The translations under genes were made by a program, and so were the position numbers. The notes under the pieces are model-generated. The model made no database searches. It saw only the letters and a program-made list of their open reading frames with translations, and had not been told where the DNA came from. Of a stretch of DNA of 47,995 nucleotides, positions 40,421-47,995 are shown piece by piece. Source of the stretch: a virus; IMG/VR virus record IMGVR_UViG_3300038856_000020, positions 1 to 47,995 of that record; one strand, written 5' to 3'. Numbering within the stretch: position 1 is the first letter of the stretch; the number at the start of each line of letters is the position of its first letter.

Positions 40421-40864
40421 TTAGGTATCAGCGAAGGTCGGAGCAGTCGCAGCCACAACAAAGCCGGAAACAATCCAGTTTGTTCCATCGCAGAACAGAT
40501 TCACACGAGTGCCAACATCCGGAACGAGAACGTTCAGGATAGCATTCGTGCTACCGTTCGGAGCAACAGGAACCACTTCGTCACCGGCAGAACCAGCATC
40601 CGTGTCGAGGTGGACGACACCACCCAACATGAAGTTGGCAGCTACCGCTGCGTCGATGTTCCAGTCCTGAGCGTCAGCAGCGACACCCTTGTAAACAAAG
40701 GTGTATTCCAAACCTCGTTCAGCCGTTGGGAGAGTGATCAGACAGTCAGCCGTGAGTCCAGGCATGACGTGAATCTTCCCACTATCCGCAGCCAACACTG
40801 TGTACGTAGCCGCATCAGCAACTGCAACAAACTGGTCAGTCGTAAATGATTTATTCAGTCCCAT
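40421..40864 (-). CDS. Putative head decoration protein (147 aa)
   Basis: Ala/Val/Thr-rich beta-sandwich type with repeated DAATYTVLAADSG-like strands. GC-rich, codon use typical of high expression, with GGAGG before ATG. Located just downstream of the capsid gene, as decoration proteins commonly are. Confidence 0.55.
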   Translation of the reverse strand: MGLNKSFTTDQFVAVADAATYTVLAADSGKIHVMPGLTADCLITLPTAERGLEYTFVYKGVAADAQDWNIDAAVAANFMLGGVVHLDTDAGSAGDEVVPVAPNGSTNAILNVLVPDVGTRVNLFCDGTNWIVSGFVVAATAPTFADT

Positions 40865-40875
40865 TTACACCTCCC

Positions 40876-41364
40876 TTAGGTATTGTAATACTGGATGGTC
40901 AGAATACCACGACCAGCGGTGAAAGCTTCACCCTGTGCTTTGGCAACAACAATACCAGCATTAGTGAGGTCAGTATCAATCAAGACACCATCACACTCAA
41001 TTACATCACCAGCAGCGTCAATATCGGCTTCAAGAATGCCGTCATCGAGACCGTCGTAATCCAGTTCAGTGGTAAGGTCTTGGTCGATAAAACCAAGATC
41101 AAGAGACGCACCTTCCGCAGCCGAATCGAAAGCAGTATCAACATACAGCGTAGCCGAAATAATACGCGCGCCATTAGGGATCGGGCAACCAGCACCAATC
41201 ACCGTAACACTCGTAGTGCTCAGATCACTGTAAAGAAAGTCGATAACAAGTTCATTATACTGGTTTCCACCAGTATTCATGAAACCTGCTTTCGGAGTGG
41301 CGTCAGCTTCAGACGTCCCAAACTTCACGCGGAGGCCATCCGCATTATCCCATGTACTCATCAT
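40876..41364 (-). CDS. Putative head decoration protein (162 aa)
   Basis: Acidic, beta-rich, no cysteine-rich motif apart from two Cys. GGAGG precedes ATG-ATG (41364 or 41361). It starts nine bases after the capsid gene's stop, suggesting co-expression at high level. Confidence 0.55.
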   Translation of the reverse strand: MMSTWDNADGLRVKFGTSEADATPKAGFMNTGGNQYNELVIDFLYSDLSTTSVTVIGAGCPIPNGARIISATLYVDTAFDSAAEGASLDLGFIDQDLTTELDYDGLDDGILEADIDAAGDVIECDGVLIDTDLTNAGIVVAKAQGEAFTAGRGILTIQYYNT

Positions 41365-41372
41365 ACACCTCC

Positions 41373-42314
41373 TTACGACACTTGGTCAGTGTCAGTGAGA
41401 ACAGTCACCAGATTTTCCGGACGGAACAGCTTGAAGCCGTAACGGCAGGTGGTGATATATTCTTCGCGTTGACGATCTTTGTTGAACTCGCTGTCAACCG
41501 TGGGAGCTTGACGAATGAGACCAACAGTGTTGAGTACATCAGGCGCAGCCGAGAAGAAGAAGTTAGCTTTACCTGCGGCAGTCGTCTTGCCGTCAATCGT
41601 TTCGTTAGCCGTCGGGAGATTTTGCGAGACCCACACATCGAAGCCGAACACATTCATCACGAACTTCATACCGGTGGAGATGCCATCGCGCACGATGCCT
41701 TCCCAACGAGGGTTGTTCGAAACATTAACCAAGCTGGTCAACGTAGTGAGAGTGTATTCAACAGAGGGGTCACAGATGAACACGAGGTTCGTCATCGGCA
41801 CGTTTGCCTTTTGAAGGGCATACCGGGCACGAGCAAAGTCTTCCAGTTCAATAACCTCACTGGTTCCACCACCAACGAAGCGGTGGTTCGCGCCGTTAAT
41901 TGCGTTGAGGTCTGAAGCTGTTTGACCAGAGTTAATAGCTTCAAAGATGTCAACTTCAATGGACTTCATAATCGCTCTCGATTGTTTGGGAACAAACGAG
42001 GAAACGAGTTCAGAAGCATAGAAGCTGTCTTGCAGCATCTTACGAGTCACGTAAGTAGCCGAAGACTTGTATTCATTAATGGTAAACGTGAAGTTACCAG
42101 TATCCATCGCGGTATACTGGACAGCTTCGTCTTCAACGTAATCGTTTACCTCAGCCTGACCGATACTAGGAATGTTCAAAGTATCACCATCAGGGAAGTC
42201 CGTGATCATTCGGACGTACTTCATACCAATGAGTTCGTCCTCCAGAACTTCCTTGATCTGCTTTGACCAAAGATTAGATCGGATCAGGTGTTCGTTGGTA
42301 TCAGTTGTCCACAT
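41373..42314 (-). CDS. Major capsid protein (313 aa)
   Basis: Forms the icosahedral shell. Length, GC-rich codon use and position between scaffold and decoration genes fit, as does an HK97-fold-like pattern: an N-arm helix, FDVWVSQNLP (late strand), and a C-terminal AFRP-like KLFRPENLVTV. Close resemblance to podovirus capsid proteins is expected but not tested here. Confidence 0.82.
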   Translation of the reverse strand: MWTTDTNEHLIRSNLWSKQIKEVLEDELIGMKYVRMITDFPDGDTLNIPSIGQAEVNDYVEDEAVQYTAMDTGNFTFTINEYKSSATYVTRKMLQDSFYASELVSSFVPKQSRAIMKSIEVDIFEAINSGQTASDLNAINGANHRFVGGGTSEVIELEDFARARYALQKANVPMTNLVFICDPSVEYTLTTLTSLVNVSNNPRWEGIVRDGISTGMKFVMNVFGFDVWVSQNLPTANETIDGKTTAAGKANFFFSAAPDVLNTVGLIRQAPTVDSEFNKDRQREEYITTCRYGFKLFRPENLVTVLTDTDQVS

Positions 42315-42349
42315 ACTTACCTATCCTTTCTTTATTAGAGTGTAGACCA

Positions 42350-43138
42350 TCAGGAAAACTTACCAGCCTTCATGTCTTCAAACATTTGCTTTTGAACACG
42401 AGGACTCCAGTAGAGAGCAGGATTTTCTTTTCTCAACTTCTCATAGTCTTCCCAACTACCAGGTTCTGGGGTTGAAGTTTGAAAATCTTCAGTACGTATT
42501 GAAGTTTGAACAGGAGAGCTAGGAGTAGCCTTCTTGAGTTTATCATGAGTGATGCCCATGAGTTCAAGGAAAGCCTTGGGAGAGCGTTGAGCAGTCTCTA
42601 ACAGAAACTCCTTACCCACACCCAACTCTTTGCTCCTTCGATCAAGATGTTCACCAGCCTTGTCACCATAGACTCTCGTCATGGCTTCATTGACAAGTGT
42701 TCTGTTTGTGGTTTCCAGTTCTTTCTTCTGAGAATCAGTTAGCTGATCCTTTACGATCTTCGGAATTTCTTCCTTCAATAGCCGAACGATCTCATCCGTT
42801 CCTGACATACGTGCCTGGTCTTGCTCGTTGCCGGTGTTCGAAGATAAAGGTTTCTGTTCGGTGGAACGTTGTTGTAGTCTTTCGATAAGGTCGTCAACAG
42901 ACTTACTCTTACCCACACGTTCCTTAAGCTCCTCGATTTCAGACTTAAGTTGTTCAACATATGAGTCACTTTCAGCCTTTCCTCTTGCCAAGTCTTCGAG
43001 AGATTTGAACTTCTTACCTTCGCCAACAAGTTGATCAAGGTAGTGAGTTGATGCCTTCTGTGGTTCAGCAGGCTTCCCTTCGTCTTTCGGAGCTTCACTT
43101 GGCTTGTTAAATATATCTTTGTTTTGTTCTTCGGACAT
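42350..43138 (-). CDS. Scaffold protein (262 aa)
   Basis: Low-complexity, very charged, helical protein with a coiled coil (YVEQLKSEIEELKERVGK) and a C-terminal helix-turn rich in Lys. Placed between portal and capsid genes, the scaffold position in T7-like phages. Directs procapsid assembly and is lost on maturation. Confidence 0.8.
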   Translation of the reverse strand: MSEEQNKDIFNKPSEAPKDEGKPAEPQKASTHYLDQLVGEGKKFKSLEDLARGKAESDSYVEQLKSEIEELKERVGKSKSVDDLIERLQQRSTEQKPLSSNTGNEQDQARMSGTDEIVRLLKEEIPKIVKDQLTDSQKKELETTNRTLVNEAMTRVYGDKAGEHLDRRSKELGVGKEFLLETAQRSPKAFLELMGITHDKLKKATPSSPVQTSIRTEDFQTSTPEPGSWEDYEKLRKENPALYWSPRVQKQMFEDMKAGKFS

Positions 43139-43140
43139 GG

Positions 43141-43410
43141 TTATTCCCTGTTGTTTATCAGATCATAGAGATACTGGTTAATCTTATTGTAAGCAACTTC
43201 TTCACCATCTTGGAAAGCTCTGTAGTAAGGCCATCCGGGAATGTCAAAGTCCTTTGCTTTAGTACCTAGACTTGCTCTTTCATTCTCCACAACCTTGGCA
43301 ATTATCTCCAATACGTGTGAAGCACTTCGAGCAGACTTCTTGAACTGAATCCATTCTTCTTCAGTCTTGAAGAGTTTACGGAAGTTGGAGCTGGGCTGTT
43401 TCGAGTCCAC
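43141..43410 (-). CDS. Hypothetical protein between portal and scaffold (89 aa)
   Basis: GTG 43410 overlaps the portal end by 35 bases. Helical and charged with a conserved-looking DIPGWPYYRAFQDGEEVAYNKI. T7-like phages often carry a small protein at this spot. Not recognised further. Confidence 0.6.
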   Translation of the reverse strand: MDSKQPSSNFRKLFKTEEEWIQFKKSARSASHVLEIIAKVVENERASLGTKAKDFDIPGWPYYRAFQDGEEVAYNKINQYLYDLINNRE

Positions 43411-45148
43411 TGGTTAAATCCTCTTCTGCCAATCCTTGTTCTGCTGAATTAGCCAATCGTTGTGTTTCTTCTGCTTCCATCAATCTAACATTACGGCTAA
43501 CAAGATCATATGCTTGGAGATCGAGAAGGTCTTCCATCATCTTGGCAATCTTGAAACCAGAGAAGTGAGCCTTGACTGCTTCGTCTTGTCCCACCCCAGA
43601 GTTCATAAAGTTAACCAAGTTCTGGACAGTTTCTGCTTTCTCAGCAAAGTGACGGGCACCAATTGCTCTGATTGCCCCTGTTGCCGTGAGGTCTTCACGG
43701 GTGATACTCTGGAAGACAGCCGCGTCTGTTTCTTCATCGAAGATGCGGATTTGGTCAACTGTATCCAGATTACGTCTACCAATCTCAAGGAAAGCATTCA
43801 AGATCGGTTCAACAAAAATCTCCTCGAAGTATTGAACCTTGTTCCGGAATACCCTGCTCGCAGCATTTTGTAAGACGTCAACTTCAAACGCAGTCTTCTC
43901 CCCCGGAGTTCTGATACCCATAGCTTCTCTAGGGGCACCAGCCATCTCCTCCATTGTTCTTTCGATCTCAGCAATCTGGAGGTCTGCATTCAGAGCAGCA
44001 GTATCCAGTTGCATTGTAGTAACATCACCATCCTCTGCAATGTAAATCTTTTCGAGAGGACCCCATCTGAAGTCAGAGACATCACCAATGATTTTCAACG
44101 GAGGAAAAGCAATCAGATCAAACACATCAGCCTTGAGGTTTTCAAGGTGATCCAGTCTGTACTGTAAACCTACCAGATTATCCAGAGGTCCCATTGCGTA
44201 GAGGTTGTCAGGTCTCAGTCTCCAACCTGCATGAAAGATAGCAGGGTTTCCACTATAGGTTTGGATTTCCTCATCTTGGAGAACATAGCTTCTATCTGCA
44301 ATGGTTATGATTCTGTTCTTCTTGTACTCTCCAGTTTCAACATCGTAGATGTCACCATACACCTGAATGAGTTCAACCATTCCCGAAGAGAGATATTCGT
44401 GGAAGTTGGAGAAACCATCTATCTGGAGGGCTTCATTCTTCTCGAAGTCGTCTGAACCTTCAGACTGGAGAGTTCTCCTGAGTTCAACTATCTTTGTAAA
44501 TACGTCAGCAAGATAACCACGTTCAGGTTGTTCTTCGATTATCTTCTTGATCTCACCCAAGGAAACAATGTTCCTGATCATCTTGGGAGAGTTGATGAAG
44601 TCTGGGGCCAGAGGATTAAACACAATATCGTATGGTGAGATACGGTTCAACACAGGACCAACATAGACTTCTCTCTCCTCCCCACCAGTGTCTGTTATTG
44701 TTTTCCTAACGAAATCAACCTGAGCGAAAGCATTCCCGTAATCAATGTAATCCAGAACAAGCCTGGACATCTTGGTAACAAATTCGGACAAACGGACCTT
44801 GTTAGAAACGTAAGCTTCAATTACCCTGCGCTTCTCCTTGTTCTCTTCTTCCTCATTGTTCCCAATGTATTGGAACCAGTTCCTCTTGGGAAACAGAGCA
44901 GACATGTAGTTGGCGTGTAGATTGTCCCTGATCTGTGTCAGCTTAGGTCTGTGAGTCTTGTTCTTCCAAGGGAGAGTTTCGTTGGTTGTTCCCACAGTTG
45001 AGGTTGCAAACAGATAGTTTCTCAGTTCAACCTTCTGGTCTAACCAATTACGTCTTGCAATATCCCACGAAATAAACTTGTCAACCAGTTCTCTGGCCAA
45101 GTTGTCTGGTTGGATTATTGCATCAATGTCAATTACTTTACCTGTCAT
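43376..45148 (-). CDS. Portal (head-tail connector) protein (590 aa)
   Basis: Portal of T7-like type: an N-terminal WLDQKVELRNYLFATSTVGTTNETLPWKNKTHRPKLTQIRDNLHANYMSALFP region, a central beta/wing region and a C-terminal helical barrel. Forms a dodecamer at one vertex. Position downstream of the terminase is standard. Larger than T7 gp8 (536). Confidence 0.85.
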   Translation of the reverse strand: MTGKVIDIDAIIQPDNLARELVDKFISWDIARRNWLDQKVELRNYLFATSTVGTTNETLPWKNKTHRPKLTQIRDNLHANYMSALFPKRNWFQYIGNNEEEENKEKRRVIEAYVSNKVRLSEFVTKMSRLVLDYIDYGNAFAQVDFVRKTITDTGGEEREVYVGPVLNRISPYDIVFNPLAPDFINSPKMIRNIVSLGEIKKIIEEQPERGYLADVFTKIVELRRTLQSEGSDDFEKNEALQIDGFSNFHEYLSSGMVELIQVYGDIYDVETGEYKKNRIITIADRSYVLQDEEIQTYSGNPAIFHAGWRLRPDNLYAMGPLDNLVGLQYRLDHLENLKADVFDLIAFPPLKIIGDVSDFRWGPLEKIYIAEDGDVTTMQLDTAALNADLQIAEIERTMEEMAGAPREAMGIRTPGEKTAFEVDVLQNAASRVFRNKVQYFEEIFVEPILNAFLEIGRRNLDTVDQIRIFDEETDAAVFQSITREDLTATGAIRAIGARHFAEKAETVQNLVNFMNSGVGQDEAVKAHFSGFKIAKMMEDLLDLQAYDLVSRNVRLMEAEETQRLANSAEQGLAEEDLTSGLETAQLQLP

Positions 45149-45161
45149 TCGCTCCGCTCAA

Positions 45162-46709
45162 TCAACCTATTCCACCAAACTTACTGTTATACATCATGTT
45201 CATTTCTTCTCTCTGGAAAGTACCTTCTGCTTCTCTAGCTGGAGCTTTAGCGATATCAATCGCCTGACTTAGAGCATCCTTAACATCATCGTGAGGGGGG
45301 TTGTCACTCACCAGTTCTTCCTCCAACACCTGAATACTCCCTCCCTGAAAATGATACACCTGTCTATTTTCATATCTAGGTCGAAGAACAGCGTCCATTC
45401 TCTCTTCCTTGGTCCCCATGTGTCTGGTGGGGCGATACTCATCAATAGCGAGAAAGATCCCATATTCCTTAATGTATTCTTTAAGAGAATTAACAATAGC
45501 CTTCTGTGCTACATTAACCTCTGCCCTTATCTTTCTGAACTGCCACTTGTTGTACAGAATTGATATGCGATCGAAGTAGTCCTTGATCTTGTCTGTCTTG
45601 AACCTGTCAATATCGAGGACAAAATAATTATGTTGAGAATCCATTCCGACGACAACAATAGACGTGTAGTCTGCTCTTGCAGCCGTTGAATAAGCGAAGT
45701 CCACTGCCGCAAAAACATTAAGTTTTCTCCTTCCCCTTATGTGCCAGCTACCGTTCCTTCTCTCCAGGAACTCTCTCTTGAAGTACTGGAAGTATTCCGG
45801 TTTAATCCCTCCCTCTCCGGGAGCATTAGGATCGTTATAGTACTGTGCACGAAACTGTCTCTTGTCCAGGTATTGTCCTCTCTTCTTCGAGAGAATCTGT
45901 TGGTCGAAACCAAACCACTTACCATCTGCCCTTCTCTGTCTCGACCATATGAAGTTACCGGTACCGTCCCCCCTATCTTCAACCTGACGCTGGAACACTT
46001 CGTAGATTGGTTCCCTCCCTGTAATTTCTCCAGCCTTGTTGTAGATTTCTTCTTCCATTTCCTCCAAGCGAGAGTAGAGGTCTCTAGCGTGATAGCGAGT
46101 TCCTACTGCCCACTCTCTGGCTTCCGCTCCTTCAATCGAAGCCAACAAAGAATATTGTTCTTCAACCTTCTTGCGGCCGTCAACAGAGTATGCGTTTTCC
46201 TGGACCACCACGTCATCAAGTACTGCGATGTCACAGTGTAGGCCAGTGAGAGAAGTAGTGAGACCACCAGTAAATATCGTTGGGTCCCGGACTCCTTCCT
46301 GCTTTCTCTTTGGGTGGTCGACTGCAATTTCATACTGTGTCCATTTCTCTCTCTTACCATCATCCGTGCTAACCATTTCAGGCCAGAACAGACGGTAAAT
46401 ATCCGAAGTAAAGATATCTTGAATAAACTTGAGTTGCTTTTCAGCCAACCTTGCAGTAGACGAGATATATAATACTCTCAAGGTAGGGTCTCTGGTAATA
46501 TACCAAGCCACCCTGTAGGCTATCATTGCAGACTTCTGGTGATCTCTTGGAAGGAGAACTAATTGGTGGCTCTTGGCTTCAGAGCGCTCCCAGAACCTGA
46601 ACAACTCCTTGTGAACGTTCCCAAGAACTCTGTGAGGTGAAACCAGGTTGATAAAGGTTTCGAGGTCATTCTCCGCTGCCTGTCTCAGTAGTTGGTGTTC
46701 CTCTCTCAA
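45162..46709 (-). CDS. terL: Terminase large subunit (515 aa)
   Basis: Packaging motor. ATPase with an unusual Walker A, PRDHQKS (54-60), in place of G-x4-GKS, similar to the PRxHxKS form seen in some phage terminases, and Walker B IAVLDD (Asp165, Asp166). The nuclease domain has AAVDFAYS (Asp337) and PHDDVKDAL (Asp474/475). Overlaps the upstream gene by 44 bases. Confidence 0.9.
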   Translation of the reverse strand: MREEHQLLRQAAENDLETFINLVSPHRVLGNVHKELFRFWERSEAKSHQLVLLPRDHQKSAMIAYRVAWYITRDPTLRVLYISSTARLAEKQLKFIQDIFTSDIYRLFWPEMVSTDDGKREKWTQYEIAVDHPKRKQEGVRDPTIFTGGLTTSLTGLHCDIAVLDDVVVQENAYSVDGRKKVEEQYSLLASIEGAEAREWAVGTRYHARDLYSRLEEMEEEIYNKAGEITGREPIYEVFQRQVEDRGDGTGNFIWSRQRRADGKWFGFDQQILSKKRGQYLDKRQFRAQYYNDPNAPGEGGIKPEYFQYFKREFLERRNGSWHIRGRRKLNVFAAVDFAYSTAARADYTSIVVVGMDSQHNYFVLDIDRFKTDKIKDYFDRISILYNKWQFRKIRAEVNVAQKAIVNSLKEYIKEYGIFLAIDEYRPTRHMGTKEERMDAVLRPRYENRQVYHFQGGSIQVLEEELVSDNPPHDDVKDALSQAIDIAKAPAREAEGTFQREEMNMMYNSKFGGIG

Positions 46710-47238
46710 CCTTTTCCATCCTCTTCATAGCGTCTGTTAACATTCTTCTTTGACGCAGAGTGAAATCATCATCATCTGCTTTCTTCTCAGATTTATTCTT
46801 CCACACCTCACAAGCCAGGAACCTTGCACTTTGTTGAGAGGTCTTACTGTTAGAATCAAAACTATCCTTGATAATCTCTCTCAGGGCATTGCTCTTGATC
46901 TTGACACTCAAATCTCTCCTCCACTTGGGGAGAAGGTCCTTGATCTGGTGCATCTCGCAAACACGCAACCAGTGTTCGTAGTCAAAGAAATATTCTTCAG
47001 CAAACAAGAACTCAGCAGGGTCTTCTGTTTCGAGATACAACTTCCTCAAAGACTGGCTCCTCCTACCATCTTCCATTTCAATGTCATCAACATTCAAGGT
47101 GTACAAGACATTGCTGAAGTCTTTACCACAAGTCTCGAAGAACAAGGAAGAAGTCATATACCTGTTGAAAGAATCCTTAAACTTAAGTTCTCTCTCAGTC
47201 TTGTCCCTTCTTGTTAACTGAGACAGATGTTCACGCAT
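46666..47238 (-). CDS. Probable terminase small subunit (190 aa)
   Basis: Directly upstream of terL in the late operon, helical, acidic/basic patches with a basic end before TTETGSGE. No conserved motif allows a firm call, so the assignment is by location. ATG 47238 overlaps the stop of the preceding micropeptide. Confidence 0.5.
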   Translation of the reverse strand: MREHLSQLTRRDKTERELKFKDSFNRYMTSSLFFETCGKDFSNVLYTLNVDDIEMEDGRRSQSLRKLYLETEDPAEFLFAEEYFFDYEHWLRVCEMHQIKDLLPKWRRDLSVKIKSNALREIIKDSFDSNSKTSQQSARFLACEVWKNKSEKKADDDDFTLRQRRMLTDAMKRMEKVERGTPTTETGSGE

Positions 47239-47341
47239 AAGCAACAATCAATCCAATAAAAGAAATCAACAAAGCAATACCTAAAAGAACTGAACCAACA
47301 TTCGAGGTCTTCTTCATAAATTCAAATTCAAGTTGCTTCAA
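47231..47341 (-). CDS. Membrane micropeptide, first in the late operon (36 aa)
   Basis: TTG 47341 follows AGGGAG with nine bases between; ATG 47317 (28 aa) is the alternative. The segment SVLLGIALLISFIGLIVAYA is one transmembrane helix. Stop overlaps the next ATG. It could be a small lysis or membrane protein. Confidence 0.5.
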   Translation of the reverse strand: MKQLEFEFMKKTSNVGSVLLGIALLISFIGLIVAYA

Positions 47342-47365
47342 AGTCTGTTTCTCCCTAAACAGTTT

Positions 47366-47400
47366 AATCTTCCATTCTATATCGAATCTTCCATTCTATA
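47366..47400. repeat. Tandem 16-bp repeat at the late promoter start
   Basis: AATCTTCCATTCTATA occurs twice (47366-47381 and 47385-47400) with a 3-bp spacer, about 5-40 bases downstream of the leftward -10 box. Such tandem sites straddling the transcription start look like an operator pair for late-gene control. Confidence 0.6.
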
Positions 47401-47405
47401 CTAAC

Positions 47406-47434
47406 ATTATACCATACTTTAAAGCAAATGTCAA
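47406..47434 (-). promoter_or_regulatory. Consensus sigma-70 promoter for the late operon
   Basis: Minus strand TTGACA (47434-47429), 17 bp, TATAAT (47411-47406), TGG before the -10. It reads into the micropeptide, terminase and all structural genes. The tandem repeat lies right behind it. Confidence 0.88.
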
Positions 47435-47470
47435 GAACTATTTAACAAAAAGGTTAAATTAATTTTCTTC

Positions 47471-47499
47471 TTGACAAACGTATAAAAATATGTTATAAT
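47471..47499 (+). promoter_or_regulatory. Consensus sigma-70 promoter, rightward early
   Basis: TTGACA (47471-47476), 17 bp, TATAAT (47494-47499) with TGT before the -10. Divergent from the late promoter by 36 bp. In the circular genome it reads through the closure point into the early genes from base 285. Confidence 0.88.
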
Positions 47500-47503
47500 A
47501 TTA

Positions 47504-47620
47504 TGTAAGCCCAGGGTGATATATATAACTATATAGAGAATAGGTTAAATAACCCTAAAATGTACAAACTGTATATAGCCCGGGATATCCCCTCCACTAA
47601 AAATGGAGATATTCCCCGGC
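47504..47620 (+). promoter_or_regulatory. Rightward leader element with hairpin
   Basis: Contains TGTAAGCCCAGGGT, AACTATATAG, AATGTA and TATATAGCCCGG in the same order as the leftward leader at 14371-14470. A large hairpin follows: CCGGG-TATC-TCCA (about 47580-47598) pairs with TGGA-GATA-CCCGG (about 47604-47620). Likely an RNA-level control element. Confidence 0.5.
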
Positions 47621-47790
47621 TGGTAGGCGGGTTAGTTTCCTGGAACAGATTCTTTCATAGTTCCTATCGTTTAGAAAAATTACTAGAAAAATTCGAGGGT
47701 GAATGCACTACAACGACAACCCCCGCACCCCCTGCTACCACTTTCGGATTATATATTCCTACCATCAATGATCCCTTGCATACTACTTAA
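47560..47790 (+). CDS. Doubtful leader ORF (76 aa)
   Basis: An ATG without ribosome site opens 76 codons over the leader hairpin, ending in a Thr/Pro-rich tail. The related leader at 14371 has a stop as its second codon, so the shared sequence is not coding. The remaining bases to 47868 hold no other gene. Listed only because the region would otherwise be empty. Confidence 0.2.
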   Translation: MYKLYIARDIPSTKNGDIPRLVGGLVSWNRFFHSSYRLEKLLEKFEGECTTTTTPAPPATTFGLYIPTINDPLHTT

Positions 47791-47868
47791 GGATTAATCC
47801 TGAGCTGAGATTATTTACTTGACAAACCCTAGGTTTTATGAGCAAGAACAAAACGTGAACGTGATGTA

Positions 47869-47995
47869 TTATACCATCTTTGTCTATAAGTAAAGTTACA
47901 ATCCCTTAATGTTTACACCGTTAACAATAGATTGCCTTTCTACCACTAAAGTATTACCTCTAAAGAGATGTTGCACTACCACTTTTGTTTATGCT
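47869..47995. repeat. Right copy of 127-bp terminal redundancy
   Basis: Identical to bases 1-127; marks circular closure of the contig. The text before it (47821-47868) includes an isolated TTGACA without a fitting -10. Confidence 0.95.

Noticed and set aside
41352-41915. 187-residue plus-strand ORF opposite the capsid gene
   Set aside because: It lies antisense to a strongly coding capsid gene, has no ribosome site and no recognisable protein pattern.
47560-47790. Early gene encoding a Thr/Pro-rich protein
   Set aside because: No ribosome site, covers a strong hairpin, and the homologous leader at 14371 has a stop at codon two. Kept only as a low-confidence feature.
47819-47847. Promoter starting with TTGACA before the right repeat
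   Set aside because: No acceptable -10 box lies 16-18 bases downstream.
1-47995. CRISPR array, insertion sequence or integrase
   Set aside because: No spaced direct repeats, transposase, recombinase or attachment-site pattern was seen; the phage looks strictly lytic.

Overview
The window is one complete, circularly closed genome of a short-tailed (podovirus-type) double-stranded DNA phage. Bases 1-127 recur exactly as 47869-47995, so the unique length is 47,868 bp. The replication set is T7-like: primase-helicase, family A DNA polymerase, ssDNA-binding protein, PD-(D/E)XK exonuclease and endonuclease I. The virion set is also T7-like: large terminase, portal, scaffold, capsid, adaptor, nozzle and internal virion proteins. 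No phage RNA polymerase is visible. Instead there are several perfect or near-perfect host sigma-70 promoters (TTGACA, 17-bp spacer, TATAAT, usually with an extended -10). T7-like modules without an RNA polymerase, together with a class II ribonucleotide reductase, recall the SIO1/VpV262-type (zobellvirus-like) phages. That placement and a Gram-negative host are inferences.

Layout. Plus strand, 285-25219: an early block of small, mostly unrecognised genes interrupted by two hairpin-rich non-coding stretches (about 620-985 and 4272-4580) and a leader with a predicted pseudoknot (1356-1435). At 5128-12438 lies an unusual enzyme cluster: a tyrosine-phosphatase-like protein, two gamma-glutamylcyclotransferase-like proteins, three amidoligase-family proteins and a class II glutamine amidotransferase. 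Replication and nucleotide genes follow at 12426-23869. tRNA-Arg(UCU), tRNA-Thr(UGU) and tRNA-Trp(CCA) are scattered between genes. Minus strand, 47341-25209: the late operon runs terminase, portal, scaffold, capsid, decoration and appendage proteins, nozzle, adaptor, internal virion proteins and holin.

The two transcription arms diverge from a control region at about 47342-47868 plus 1-284 (contiguous in the circle) and converge near 25200. A second divergent promoter pair sits at 14477-14548. A leader motif is shared between its leftward transcript and the rightward transcript at 47471.

The most interesting content is the peptide-bond and amide chemistry cluster. It has three amidoligase-like proteins: one fused to a zinc-ribbon-containing N-terminal region and one with altered catalytic histidines. 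These sit with an amidotransferase that can release ammonia from glutamine and two cyclotransferase-fold proteins that could cleave gamma-glutamyl groups. This resembles known associations of amidoligases, class II amidotransferases and cyclotransferases in phages, but the number of paralogues is high and the substrate is unknown. No endolysin or spanin could be recognised.
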